DNA of 64,000 bases from DAOUJI01 sp965219565 (GCA_965219565.1 OZ244780.1:930001-994000), one strand, 5' to 3'. Shown: positions 33,134-40,994, counted from the first letter of the stretch. The notes: generated by a model from the letters alone, not told the origin. Numbers and translations: made by a program.

Positions 33134-34117
33134 TTGCCGGAAAAATCGGTCATTGAAGCAGTAAGGGAAGCCATCTTCGAGGAAATGGAGCGAGACCCCG
33201 ACGTCTTCATCATAGGCGAGGATGTGGGCAAGCGGGGCGGCGTTTTCCTTGCTTCCCAGGGGCTTATCGACCGGTTCGGTGAGGAGCGTGTCATTGACGC
33301 GCCGCTGGCCGAGGCGTCCATCGTGGGAATAGCGTTGGGGGCCTCCTACAAGGGCTTGCGTCCCATTGCGGAGATACAGTTTTCCGACTTCATCTGGCCC
33401 GCCGCCAACCAGCTCATCGGAGAGGCGGCCAGAGTTCACTATGGAACGGACGGCGCCGTCAACGCGCCGCTGGTGGTGCGCGTCCCTTACGGGGGCGGCA
33501 TAAGAGGTGGCCTCTTTCACTCCCAGAACGTCGAGTCCTACTTCTTCCACACGCCCGGCCTCAAGGTCATAGCCCCTTCTACACCCTACGATGTCAAAGG
33601 GCTGCTCAAGTCCTCCATAAGGGACAATAACCCGGTGGTGTTCTTTGAGCATAAGAAGACATACAGGCTCGTGAGGGGCGAAGTCCCGGATGGGGACTAC
33701 ACCCTTCCCATCGGAAAGGCCGACGTAAAGCTGGAGGGCAATCACATCAGCGTCATCAGCTATGGGTTGACGCTCCACTACTGTCTTGAGGCCGCCAACG
33801 CGGTGAATGCAGATGGAATCTCTGCAGAGGTCGTGGACCTGCGGTCCTTGCGTCCCTTGGACACCGCGACCATCTTGGAGTCCGTTCGCAAGACGGGCCG
33901 GGCTCTAATTGTGCATGAGGACAACATCACAGGCGGCGTGGGAGCCGAAGTGGCGGCCATACTGGCCCAGGACGCTTTCGAATACCTGGACGCGCCGGTG
34001 ACACGGCTCTGCGGCCCGGATGTGCCCACCATGCCCTTTGCCGCCAGCCTGGAAGACGAGTACATGCCCAGCACCGAAAAAATCACGGCGGCGCTGCGTG
34101 AGTTGGCGGCTTACTAG
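33134..34117 (+). CDS. 2-oxoacid dehydrogenase E1 component, beta subunit
   Basis: A 327-residue protein with TTG start, 31 bases after E1 alpha. Typical segments are 'AVREAIFEEMERDPDVFIIGEDVGKRGG', 'VIDAPLAEASIVGIALGASYKGLRPIAEIQFSDF' and 'RVPYGGGIRGGLFHSQ', and the transketolase C-terminal domain has 'VVDLRSLRPLD'. It completes the E1 heterotetramer with the alpha subunit. GAAGGAG lies a few bases before the start. Confidence 0.92.
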   Translation: MPEKSVIEAVREAIFEEMERDPDVFIIGEDVGKRGGVFLASQGLIDRFGEERVIDAPLAEASIVGIALGASYKGLRPIAEIQFSDFIWPAANQLIGEAARVHYGTDGAVNAPLVVRVPYGGGIRGGLFHSQNVESYFFHTPGLKVIAPSTPYDVKGLLKSSIRDNNPVVFFEHKKTYRLVRGEVPDGDYTLPIGKADVKLEGNHISVISYGLTLHYCLEAANAVNADGISAEVVDLRSLRPLDTATILESVRKTGRALIVHEDNITGGVGAEVAAILAQDAFEYLDAPVTRLCGPDVPTMPFAASLEDEYMPSTEKITAALRELAAY

Positions 34118-34135
34118 AGACGTGTGAGACGAGAC

Positions 34136-35443
34136 ATGCCCCTGATTATTGATCTGCCGCATGTCGGGGAGTCCGTTGTCGAAGGTATCATCGGCAAATG
34201 GCTCAAGCAGCCGGGCGATACGGTGCGGAAATACGACCCCCTTGTTGAAGTGGTCACGGACAAGGTGACTATGGAGGTCCCCTCTCCGGTGTCGGGCATA
34301 ATAGCCAGATTGTTGGTGGAGGAGGGCGAAACGGTCCCCATGGGAGCTCCCATTTTGGAGATTGACACCGACGAGACTCCCGAACCCGTCCCTCCGGCCC
34401 CCGTTGAGGCGGTGGCTCCTGAACAGTCCCGTCCGGCGACGTCCACCATTGGCCATCTGGTCAAAGACGTCAAGCTGGTGGGTCCCACCGGCGGCGGTAT
34501 GGTGGACAACGCGGCCGGTCTGCCGATTAATAGGGCTGACGATGCCGACGGGGGACGGCGGCGGTACTCACCAGCGGTCCGGCGCATGGCTCAGGAACAC
34601 AACGTAGACCTGACACGCGTTCCCGGTACGGGCATGGGAGGGCGCGTTACCCGCGAGGACGTAGAGCGGTTCATCGAATCAGCCGAGTCCGATGGAGCGG
34701 CGCTATCTGCGGAAATTCTGAGTCCTGTTCCTGAAGGCGGTTCTCAGGACGACGTCGAGCTCCCCCTTAGCCCCGTGCGGCGCCTCATAGCCCAACACAT
34801 GGTGAGGAGCGCCACTGAAATACCCCACGCCTGGACTATGGTGGAGGTGGATGTAACGGGTCTGGTCCGGTACAGACAGTCTATCCGGGAGAAGTTCGAG
34901 GTGCGGGAAGGCGTGGCGCTTACCTATCTGCCCTTCTTCATCCATGCCGTCGCGGGAGCATTAAAGGAGAACCCCAAGCTGAACTCCGCGTGGGCAGGAG
35001 ATAAGATAGTCCTGAAGAATCGGATAAACGTAGGCATTGCCGTCGCCGCCCCTGAAGGGTTGATAGTGCCCGTCATCCACGACTCTGACACGATGAGCAT
35101 AACGGCCCTGGCCCGGGCGTCCCGAGACCTGACTGCCAAGGCAAGGGAAGGCAGGCTGGCCCTCAACGACGTTCAGGAAGGGACCTTCACGCTGAACAAC
35201 ACGGGAGCCCTGGGTTCCATTGCGTCCCAGCCAATCATCAACCATCCCCAGGCGGCCATCATGACGACCGAGGCGGTCCAGAAGAGGCCGGTTGTGATGG
35301 GAGAGGGGATAGCCGTCAGGTCGATGATGAACGTCTGCCTATCCTTCGATCACCGAATCATCGACGGGGCTGAGTCTGGCTCGTTCCTCCAAGCCGTGAA
35401 GCGGCGCCTGGAAGCCATAGGGCCGGACACTCCCCTTACATAG
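34136..35443 (+). CDS. Dihydrolipoamide acyltransferase (E2)
   Basis: A 435-residue E2 protein. The N-terminal lipoyl domain carries the modified lysine in 'VVTDKVTMEVPSP' (about residue 43); a Pro/Ala-rich linker follows; the E1/E3-binding domain is 'YSPAVRRMAQEHNVDLTRVPGTGMGGRVTREDV'; and the catalytic domain ends with the active-site 'SFDHRIIDGA'. It accepts the acyl group from E1 and passes it to CoA. I chose ATG 34136 over a GTG at 34124. lipB follows by seven bases and would supply its lipoyl group. Confidence 0.93.
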   Translation: MPLIIDLPHVGESVVEGIIGKWLKQPGDTVRKYDPLVEVVTDKVTMEVPSPVSGIIARLLVEEGETVPMGAPILEIDTDETPEPVPPAPVEAVAPEQSRPATSTIGHLVKDVKLVGPTGGGMVDNAAGLPINRADDADGGRRRYSPAVRRMAQEHNVDLTRVPGTGMGGRVTREDVERFIESAESDGAALSAEILSPVPEGGSQDDVELPLSPVRRLIAQHMVRSATEIPHAWTMVEVDVTGLVRYRQSIREKFEVREGVALTYLPFFIHAVAGALKENPKLNSAWAGDKIVLKNRINVGIAVAAPEGLIVPVIHDSDTMSITALARASRDLTAKAREGRLALNDVQEGTFTLNNTGALGSIASQPIINHPQAAIMTTEAVQKRPVVMGEGIAVRSMMNVCLSFDHRIIDGAESGSFLQAVKRRLEAIGPDTPLT

Positions 35444-35450
35444 GAGCCTT

Positions 35451-36176
35451 GTGCCGTCCTCACCCGAATGCTCTGTAGTCAATCTAGGCTTGGTGGACTA
35501 CGCGGAAGCCTGGGACCTCCAGGCGTCCCTGGTCCGTCAAGTCGCCGACGGGACCCGCTGCAGCGTTCTGCTGCTTCTACAGCATCCCCACGTCTACACT
35601 ATAGGCCGGCGGGGAAGGCGCGACGAAATCCTCCTGGACGAGGCTGGCCTACAACGTCTGGGTGTTGCCGTCCATGAAGTGGACCGGGGCGGCCAGACCT
35701 CGTATCACGGTCCCGGTCAGCTTGTTGCATATCCCGTGCTGGACCTGCGGGGCTGGGGCGGCCCCGTGAAATACGTCCGCACTTTGGAGCGGGCCATGAT
35801 AGCGACGTTAGGCGACTTTGGCGTGCAGGCCGAAACGGTGGAAGGCATCACGGGAGTCTGGGCGGACGGGAGGAAGATAGGCGCCATCGGTGTGAAAATA
35901 AGCCGAGGAGTCTGTTGGCACGGGCTTTCCCTAAACGTGAGCGTGTATCTGTCCTACTACGACCATATCGTGCCCTGTGGAATGCCCGACCTCGATGTAA
36001 CCTCTATGGAGGCCATTCTGGGACATGCTCCCGACATAGAAGCGGTAGGGTACAGCCTGTCGTACCATCTGGGTGTCGAGCTGGGATTCCGTATGGCAGC
36101 GTCCGACAAAACGATGGAAAGTCTGATGCCGAGTTTAAGCCAGAAGTCCCCTCTCCCCGTTGCGGGAGAGGGTTAG
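35451..36176 (+). CDS. lipB: Octanoyltransferase
   Basis: A 241-residue LipB: 'LQHPHVYTIGRRGRRDEIL', 'RGGQTSYHGPGQLVAYPVLDL', the catalytic Lys in 'GRKIGAIGVKI' and the catalytic Cys in 'IVPCGMPDLDVTS'. It moves octanoyl from acyl carrier protein to apo-lipoyl domains, here presumably the E2 next door. GTG start seven bases after the E2 stop. The last ~11 residues ('QKSPLPVAGEG') and the stop codon fall inside hairpin repeat copy 6, so the repeat has supplied a new C-terminus. Confidence 0.94.
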   Translation: MPSSPECSVVNLGLVDYAEAWDLQASLVRQVADGTRCSVLLLLQHPHVYTIGRRGRRDEILLDEAGLQRLGVAVHEVDRGGQTSYHGPGQLVAYPVLDLRGWGGPVKYVRTLERAMIATLGDFGVQAETVEGITGVWADGRKIGAIGVKISRGVCWHGLSLNVSVYLSYYDHIVPCGMPDLDVTSMEAILGHAPDIEAVGYSLSYHLGVELGFRMAASDKTMESLMPSLSQKSPLPVAGEG

Positions 36177-36186
36177 GGTGAGGGGG
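36148..36186 (+). repeat. Hairpin repeat, copy 6 (overlaps lipB 3' end)
   Basis: TCCCCTCTCCCCGTTGCGG then GAGAGGGTTAGGGTGAGGGGG. The first ~29 bases are coding for the end of LipB. Confidence 0.7.
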
Positions 36187-36210
36187 CGATATGAATCGCA
36201 AAAATTCCCA

Positions 36211-36248
36211 TCACCCTCACCTCAATCCTCTCCCGTCAAGGGCGAGGA
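36211..36248 (-). repeat. Hairpin repeat, copy 7 (inverted)
   Basis: TCACCCTCACCTCAATCCTC then TCCCGTCAAGGGCGAGG, facing copy 6 about 25 bases away, so the two together could form a larger cruciform or RNA stem. Confidence 0.7.
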
Positions 36249-36272
36249 GCGAACCACGGGGAGCGTGAGCTG

Positions 36273-36620
36273 ATGTTCATTGAGGTTGAGGTCCAGGGAT
36301 TCTCCAACTCGCCCATGCCGTTGGTCCGGATGTTCGACGCTATGGAGGAGCCTCGTCGGGTGACGAAGGTCGTAGCCAGCGACCCTATGGGCGCCGACCG
36401 GGAATGTCAGGTCACAGGCTGGTCAAGTGAGTCTGGACCGTGTCCGGCTTATGCGGCGCTGGTTGAGGACTCAGGGGAAGGCGTGGCTATGCTGCTATAC
36501 GGTGGGGACGAGGGCATTCGGCTCAGGCCCGCCTCGGCGGAAGGAGACTGGGACTTGGATGATCCCGTCCAGTGGGGCGAGGCCTGCCTCCTTCTGGACA
36601 AAGACGTTCGGTTGTCGTGA
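36273..36620 (+). CDS. Hypothetical protein
   Basis: A 115-residue acidic protein beginning 'MFIEVEVQGFSNSPMPLVRMFDAMEEPRRVTKVVASDP'. It has no membrane segment or signal and no motif I recognise. GGGGAGCG lies before the ATG, and the codon choice resembles its neighbours. It follows two inverted repeats and converges on the alpha/beta hydrolase gene. The product is probably real, but its role is unknown. Confidence 0.55.
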   Translation: MFIEVEVQGFSNSPMPLVRMFDAMEEPRRVTKVVASDPMGADRECQVTGWSSESGPCPAYAALVEDSGEGVAMLLYGGDEGIRLRPASAEGDWDLDDPVQWGEACLLLDKDVRLS

Positions 36621-36647
36621 CGCCGGGTCGCTTACCAGAACGCCGGA

Positions 36648-37439
36648 CTACTTGAGGAACTGAGAAACGGCGGCGTAGAAGTCCTCGCCGCATTCCAGGT
36701 GCGGGTAATGGCCGCAGCCTTCCATGACCTGAAGCCTCGATCCAGGGATTATCCTTTGGAACTCCTCGCCGTACGCGGGCGGGGCCACTCCGTCACCCGA
36801 TCCCCACACTATCAGCGTGGGCGACTTGATGCGGTGGGCCCTTCTCTTGAGTCCCCGTTCGGGTATGGGCCAACTGAACTTGGCGATGGAGATGAGGGTC
36901 TTGGTGCGGTCCAGGTCGAACTCGATGCGTTCTTCCGGGTCTTCGGGCGCTGCCAGCGCCTCCTTGGCCGCTTCAGAGTTTGAGTCGAACCAGTAGTTCA
37001 GCGCTCTCTCGTCGGGAGTGAAGATGAAGAAGTCAGCCATGGGCTTCTCGTCCAGCCAGACACCGAAAGGCGAAATCAGAGCCAGTTTTCGAATGCGGGC
37101 CGGTATGTGGGCTGCCAGTTCAGCGGCAACCATGCCGCCGTACGAATGGCCCACCAAGTCCACCTTGTCCACTCCGAGGGCGTCCAAGAACTCCTCGTAG
37201 AAGAGCACGAGGTCCCAGACATCTTCCAGCTGCTCCAGCCCGGTGGAGTTTCCAATGCCAGGCTGTCGGGGTGCGTAGACCCGGCGGTCCTTGGACAGCT
37301 GCTCTAGGTTGGAGTCCCAGCCGCTGAGGCCCTCCACGCCGTGTAAGAACACCAGCGGTTCCCCGGTCCCGCCCTCCAGGACAGAGACCTCTATTTTTCC
37401 GTCGCGTACCGACACCATGCGCTCTTGGTGGTGCGCCAT
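36648..37439 (-). CDS. Alpha/beta hydrolase
   Basis: A 263-residue alpha/beta-hydrolase. The oxyanion region 'LVFLHGVEGLSGWDSN', the nucleophile elbow 'GHSYGG' (serine near residue 97), the acid in 'VWGSGDGVAPP' and the catalytic His in 'GCGHYPHLE' form a full triad. The size and lid segment fit esterases or C-C bond hydrolases of aromatic degradation. It lies 36 bases after an LLM gene on the same strand, suggesting a shared catabolic operon. Substrate unknown. Confidence 0.88.
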   Translation of the reverse strand: MAHHQERMVSVRDGKIEVSVLEGGTGEPLVFLHGVEGLSGWDSNLEQLSKDRRVYAPRQPGIGNSTGLEQLEDVWDLVLFYEEFLDALGVDKVDLVGHSYGGMVAAELAAHIPARIRKLALISPFGVWLDEKPMADFFIFTPDERALNYWFDSNSEAAKEALAAPEDPEERIEFDLDRTKTLISIAKFSWPIPERGLKRRAHRIKSPTLIVWGSGDGVAPPAYGEEFQRIIPGSRLQVMEGCGHYPHLECGEDFYAAVSQFLK

Positions 37440-37475
37440 CTACATGCCTCCGAATTGTTGGGGGTGAGTTTGCCG

Positions 37476-38690
37476 TTAGACTACGGGTTGGAGCCTGTCG
37501 GGCACAGCCTGGGGCCACCAGGGGTCGTCGTATTCTTCCCAGATGTCTTTGAGGCCGGGCATGACCTCTTTGGCGAACATCTCCATGTTCTTCATGGCCT
37601 GGTGCCTGGGCATGTTGCCAATCTGGAGGAGCAACATGAGGTGCCCTATACGGAGCTCTTTGATAGACTCTCTCAACTGGTCCCGGACAGTCGCCGGGCT
37701 ACCGGCAATGACATAACCTGCGTCTTTGTAGTCCTGCCAGGTTTCCACCTTTTTGAGTTGGCTCTGCTCCTCCCGCAGGTCCCTTGCCGCCGACGCCCTC
37801 AGGGTCTCTATGGACCGGTATCCCGGGGCGTTGAACTGCGGGTAGATGTGGATCATCTTCTCATAGAAGTATTTGACGTGCTCGAAATACTCGGCCTCGG
37901 CCCGTTCGTCAGTCTCAGAAACCCCTACCATCTGGAGGAAGCCCATGCGGTAAGGGTTGTCGTCCACACCCAGTTCTTCCGCCCGTTCTCGGAATCCTTT
38001 GGCCGTGCGCCTGCCCCGCAGCCAGCCCTGGTAAATCAAGTAGCAGTAGACGTAGTCGCGGGAAAGCACCCAGTCCCAGGTCTCGAGGCTCCCACTGCCA
38101 GGCACCCACACCGGCGGGTGGGGCTGCTGCATGGGCCTGGGCCAGACGTTTACATAACGCACCTTGTTGTATTTGCCGTTGAAAGCGAAGGGTTCCCTCT
38201 CGGTCCAGGCTTTCATTATCAGGTCGTGGGCTTCAGTGTGCCTCTCCCGGATGGTTACGGGGTTTTGGCCGTAGGAGAAGTTGGTGTCCATGGATGTGCC
38301 GACGGGGAACCCGGCCACCATGCGGCCCTTGCTTATTACGTCCACCATGGCCATCTCTTCCGCGACCCTATGAGCAGGCTGATAGAGGCCCAGGCTGTTG
38401 CCCAGCACGATAATCGCCGAGCGACGCGTGCTCCGGGCCAGGATGGAGGCCATCAGGTTGGGCGACGGCATCAGTCCGTAGGCGTTGGAGTGGTGCTCGT
38501 TGACGCATATTCCATCGAACCCCAGATTGTCGGCGAACTCCAATTCGTCCAGGTATTCGTGGTAATACTGTTGCCCCAGTTCCGGCTCGAACTCGCTGTT
38601 AGGCAGGTCAACCCAGGCGCTTCTATGCCTGTCCCTGAAGTCCTCGGGCAGAGCTTTGTAGGGCATCAGATGGAAGAAATTGATTTTCAC
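37476..38690 (-). CDS. LLM-class flavin-dependent oxidoreductase
   Basis: A 404-residue luciferase-like protein, longer than the F420 types: 'LEFADNLGFDGICVNEHHSNAYG', 'SAIIVLGNSLGLYQPAHRVAEEMAMVDVISKGRMVAGFPVGT' and 'PVWVPGSGSLETWDWVLSRDY'. The 'NEHHSN' segment is typical of the FMN-dependent alkanesulfonate/nitrilotriacetate monooxygenase-like group. GTG start preceded by GGAGG at five bases. Neighbours are an alpha/beta hydrolase and two GlcG-like proteins. Reaction unknown. Confidence 0.9.
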   Translation of the reverse strand: MKINFFHLMPYKALPEDFRDRHRSAWVDLPNSEFEPELGQQYYHEYLDELEFADNLGFDGICVNEHHSNAYGLMPSPNLMASILARSTRRSAIIVLGNSLGLYQPAHRVAEEMAMVDVISKGRMVAGFPVGTSMDTNFSYGQNPVTIRERHTEAHDLIMKAWTEREPFAFNGKYNKVRYVNVWPRPMQQPHPPVWVPGSGSLETWDWVLSRDYVYCYLIYQGWLRGRRTAKGFRERAEELGVDDNPYRMGFLQMVGVSETDERAEAEYFEHVKYFYEKMIHIYPQFNAPGYRSIETLRASAARDLREEQSQLKKVETWQDYKDAGYVIAGSPATVRDQLRESIKELRIGHLMLLLQIGNMPRHQAMKNMEMFAKEVMPGLKDIWEEYDDPWWPQAVPDRLQPVV

Positions 38691-38719
38691 AGTAGCCTCC
38701 CTGTTATTGGGGGAACAAA

Positions 38720-39160
38720 CTAGAGTCCCAGGGCTTCGACTCCCAGACGGGCAAGGTCCTCGTCTTCCTGAGCAGTCAGTCCGCTTACGCCGATGGCGCC
38801 CAGTATAGCGTTGTCGCTGGGACGCCGGATGACCACCCCTCCCTGCACTGCAACCAAGTCGGGGTCGCCGTAGTCCATGACGTTTCCGGGCATTCCGGTT
38901 CCGGGGCCTCCGCCGTCGATGATGCCCTGGGCCCAGGCCGCCGAGTCCCGCCCATAGGAAGCGGCGGTGTACGCCTTTTTGATGGCCATCTTTCGGGGAA
39001 TGGAGCGGCAGTTGTCCAGCCTGGCGAACGCCAGCAGCCTCGCCATGTCGTCAACAATGGCTATGGCCAACGGTTTGTGGGGTTCTTCCATAGCCTTGTC
39101 CAGCATGGCGTCCATGGCTGACTGGACTTGTGCGCAACTTAGACGTGGCTTGTCGTACAT
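38720..39160 (-). CDS. GlcG/HbpS (DUF336) family protein, copy 2
   Basis: A 146-residue protein: 'LSCAQVQSAMDAMLDKAME', 'AIAIVDDMARLLAFARLDNCRSIPRKMAIKKAYTAASYG', 'GAIGVSGLTAQEDEDLARLGVEAL'. This is the GlcG/HbpS fold, some members of which bind heme or cobalamin, while many are of unknown role. It starts three bases after the stop of a related gene, to which it is clearly paralogous. The tandem points to gene duplication within an operon shared with the LLM enzyme. Confidence 0.83.
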   Translation of the reverse strand: MYDKPRLSCAQVQSAMDAMLDKAMEEPHKPLAIAIVDDMARLLAFARLDNCRSIPRKMAIKKAYTAASYGRDSAAWAQGIIDGGGPGTGMPGNVMDYGDPDLVAVQGGVVIRRPSDNAILGAIGVSGLTAQEDEDLARLGVEALGL

Positions 39161-39163
39161 CGG

Positions 39164-39592
39164 CTAGGCCTGGTCCAAACCCATCGCGGCTATTCCCAGC
39201 AGGGCCAGGTCCTCGTCCTCCTGTGGACGCAGCCCGCTGACTCCGACGCCGCCCAGCAACGCCCCGCTTCCCGGCGCCCTGATGGGCGCGCCTCCTTGGC
39301 CGGCGGTCAGACTGGGGTCTCTGAAGGAACCGACGGTACGCCCCTCTCGCATGATGCGGTCGCCGAACTCCCTCGATGTCTGACCAAAAGCCGCGGCAGT
39401 GTAGGCCTTTTCGACGGCCGCCTTCATGGGGCGCTGCATACAGTCGTCGGTGCGGGCGTAGGCCAGCAGGTCTCCCATGTCGTCCACAATGGCCAGCACG
39501 ACGGGCCGGTCGGGTTGCTTTGCGCAGTGGTCGAGCATGGCCTTCATGGCCGCTCTGACCTCAGATATGCTCAACTGGGGCTTATTGAACAC
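39164..39592 (-). CDS. GlcG/HbpS (DUF336) family protein, copy 1
   Basis: A 142-residue paralogue of the following gene: 'KPQLSISEVRAAMKAMLDHCAK', 'LAIVDDMGDLLAYARTDDCMQRPMKAAVEKAYTAAAFG' and 'GVGVSGLRPQEDEDLALLGIAAM'. I placed the start at GTG 39592 because it aligns with the N-terminus of the downstream copy; an ATG at 39631 is possible but has no ribosome site. The pair may form a mixed oligomer. Function not established. Confidence 0.78.
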   Translation of the reverse strand: MFNKPQLSISEVRAAMKAMLDHCAKQPDRPVVLAIVDDMGDLLAYARTDDCMQRPMKAAVEKAYTAAAFGQTSREFGDRIMREGRTVGSFRDPSLTAGQGGAPIRAPGSGALLGGVGVSGLRPQEDEDLALLGIAAMGLDQA

Positions 39593-39739
39593 GCCGCCGC
39601 CTTGGTGGAAGATGCCCCATTGTACCCCCACGACGGCAAGGTGACAAGTTTGGGGCGTGCCTTGGGGATGTGGCGCCCAGCTAGTGACGAGGAGTTTGAT
39701 TGATGGAATGGGTTGGGGTTCGTAACGCTCAGTCAGGGC

Positions 39740-40147
39740 CTACTCGTAGACCATGAACTCCAGGAGATTGTCGTCCGGGTCCCGTACGTAGACGCTGGTG
39801 CCGAACCGCTGGCCGCGATCTCGCCCGCCTTTCCTAGGGGCCGGTCCTTGGATTACCTCTACGCCAGCGTCGGCGAGCATCTTGACGACTTCATCCACTG
39901 CGCCGTCCCATACGAAGCAGAGGTCGCCGCATCCGGGGCTGGCCGTAACTCCCTTCAAGTTCGCGGTCATGCCCTGGGGATGGACGTTAATCTTGGAGTT
40001 CCCGATTTGAATGGCGAAGATGCGGGCCTCGCCACGGCGCCACTCATCTTCGTCGATAATGCTGAAGCCTAGCTTCTTATAGAACTCGATGAACCTGTCG
40101 GCGTCGGAGGTGGGAAGGGCTACATGATCGAAACCTGCAACGGGCAT
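39740..40147 (-). CDS. VOC-superfamily (glyoxalase/dioxygenase-fold) protein
   Basis: A 135-residue protein with one pair of VOC beta-alpha-beta-beta-beta units: 'FDHVALPTSDADRFIEFYKKLGFSIIDEDEW' and 'TSVYVRDPDDNLLEFMVYE'. Candidate metal ligands are His8 and the Glu of 'LLEFMVYE'. The fold includes glyoxalases, fosfomycin-resistance proteins and extradiol dioxygenases; which of these it is cannot be told. AAAGGAG precedes the ATG. A structured element with a terminator lies 124 bases upstream on the same strand and might regulate it. Confidence 0.8.
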   Translation of the reverse strand: MPVAGFDHVALPTSDADRFIEFYKKLGFSIIDEDEWRRGEARIFAIQIGNSKINVHPQGMTANLKGVTASPGCGDLCFVWDGAVDEVVKMLADAGVEVIQGPAPRKGGRDRGQRFGTSVYVRDPDDNLLEFMVYE

Positions 40148-40270
40148 TTCGGCTCCTTTACGGTCGCAAAATCCTCCCTGGGAACGGGGTTGCGGGATGG
40201 TTTGAGCCTACCAAATAAAGAGAGTCCGTACAATGCGGCTCAGTTTTGGTGGTGAACCGGGGATTCGGGG

Positions 40271-40299
40271 AAAAGAAAAAGGTTGGCGGGGCCCTTTTT
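40271..40299 (-). terminator. Rho-independent terminator after the structured RNA
   Basis: On the minus strand AAAAAGG (40299-40293), a 10-base loop, CCTTTTT (40282-40276), then CTTTT. On the plus strand the following tract is GAGTTTT, less suited, so the minus direction is preferred. Confidence 0.6.
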
Positions 40300-40424
40300 G
40301 AGTTTTGGTCGTCCGAAGCCTCCTGGCCCCGGGGCGATGGCAGACACTCGCCTGGGCCCGACCAACCTTGGATGTTCAGTAGTTTTTTACAGGGACTCTG
40401 GCCCTTTCGGGTCCAGACAGGCGC

Positions 40425-40460
40425 CTACCATCGCCCCTTCTTAGTTAAATCATCACTCAT
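40425..40460 (-). other. Possible leader peptide frame inside the structured RNA
   Basis: ATG at 40460 is preceded by GGGAGGTGATAA, one of the best ribosome sites in the window, yet the frame is only 11 codons (MSDDLTKKGRW, stop TAG 40425-40427). The last codons and stop lie within the 5' strand of the closing helix, so translation would compete with folding. It overlaps a second 14-codon frame starting at ATG 40431. It could be a regulatory leader peptide, or the remnant of a longer gene with a DUF3606-like start. Confidence 0.35.
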
Positions 40461-40526
40461 TTATCACCTCCCGGCTCCCCGCAACGAGCAGCCTCTCTAA
40501 GATTTCCGACTAAGCGGATTAAGTGA

Positions 40527-40556
40527 ATTTTATGGGCGGGGATTCCACAATGTCAA
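40527..40556 (-). promoter_or_regulatory. Strong minus-strand promoter of the structured RNA
   Basis: Minus strand: TTGACA (40556-40551), an 18-base spacer, TAAAAT (40532-40527), a near-consensus sigma-70-type promoter. It places the transcript start near 40520, just before the structured element. Confidence 0.7.
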
Positions 40557-40964
40557 GCTGTCGGATCGACTAATAATCGAAGTTGCCGACGGAGGTGTCG
40601 TTGCCTCGCAAGCTGTGTTGCAGGAGGTTCGAGCGGCGCGAGGCGGTATGAAGGAGCATTTGAAAGCGCCAACAGAGCGGTACATTTCCAGAGGGAGCAG
40701 GAACGCCTATGGTTCCCGGCGGATCCCAACGGTATAACCCAGACCTCGGGCAACAATGACATCTGAGACAACACGTGACCAGCCAGCCCTCCGGAGTGAG
40801 TTGCGTCACCAACGGCGAGGCATTGACTCCGATTTCGGCGGTGGACTCAAAGAGAAATCACCGCGATTCAGGGTAACGAGGCCCGTTTTTGCTTCGAACA
40901 TACGAATATCGTATACCGTTTTCGCCAATATAAAATAAAAGTAATTGGGAATATAAGCAATCTA
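40557..40964. other. Intergenic region without a supported gene
   Basis: About 400 bases with no convincing gene. A plus-strand frame open from about 40501 to 40734 has plausible-looking residues ('SQAVLQEVRAARGGMKEHLKAP') but no start with a ribosome site and overlaps the RNA promoter. From about 40890 onward the DNA becomes strongly AT-rich, as expected for the upstream region of the transporter operon. Confidence 0.4.
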
Positions 40965-40994
40965 TTGTTAAATACATATTCAAGACTATATACT
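40965..40994 (+). promoter_or_regulatory. Candidate promoter of the ABC transporter operon
   Basis: TTGTTA at 40965-40970 and TATACT at 40989-40994, spaced by 18 bases in AT-rich DNA, 55 bases before the substrate-binding protein start. Confidence 0.5.

Larger units (their letters stand above)
40271..40520 (-). ncRNA. Candidate structured RNA (free-standing ncRNA or leader), unknown family
   Basis: A minus-strand transcript of about 250 nt is implied by a strong promoter (40527-40556) and a terminator (40271-40299). It folds around a 10-bp perfect closing helix (40428-40437 with 40331-40340), an inner 6-bp helix (40418-40423 with 40349-40354) and a GAAA-tetraloop hairpin (40397-40401 with 40413-40417, plus 402-404 with 409-411, one bulge). 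A short frame with a good ribosome site lies at its 5' part. I cannot match it to tmRNA, RNase P, SRP, 6S or a riboswitch class I know. It may act alone or as an attenuating leader for the VOC gene. Confidence 0.55.

Noticed and set aside
28681..36250. CRISPR array
   Set aside because: The repeats are irregularly spaced, occur in both orientations and lie between genes; no cas genes are present.
37425..38723. A 432-codon plus-strand open frame
   Set aside because: Antisense shadow of the LLM gene at 37476-38690, which has clear family motifs and a good ribosome site.
40246..40500. An 84-codon plus-strand frame over the structured RNA region
   Set aside because: No ribosome site and low-complexity composition; the inverted repeats explain the open frame better.
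40501..40734. Plus-strand open frame with 'SQAVLQEVRAARGGMKEHLKAP'
   Set aside because: Protein-like in part, but no usable start, and it overlaps the minus-strand promoter; could be a gene remnant at most.
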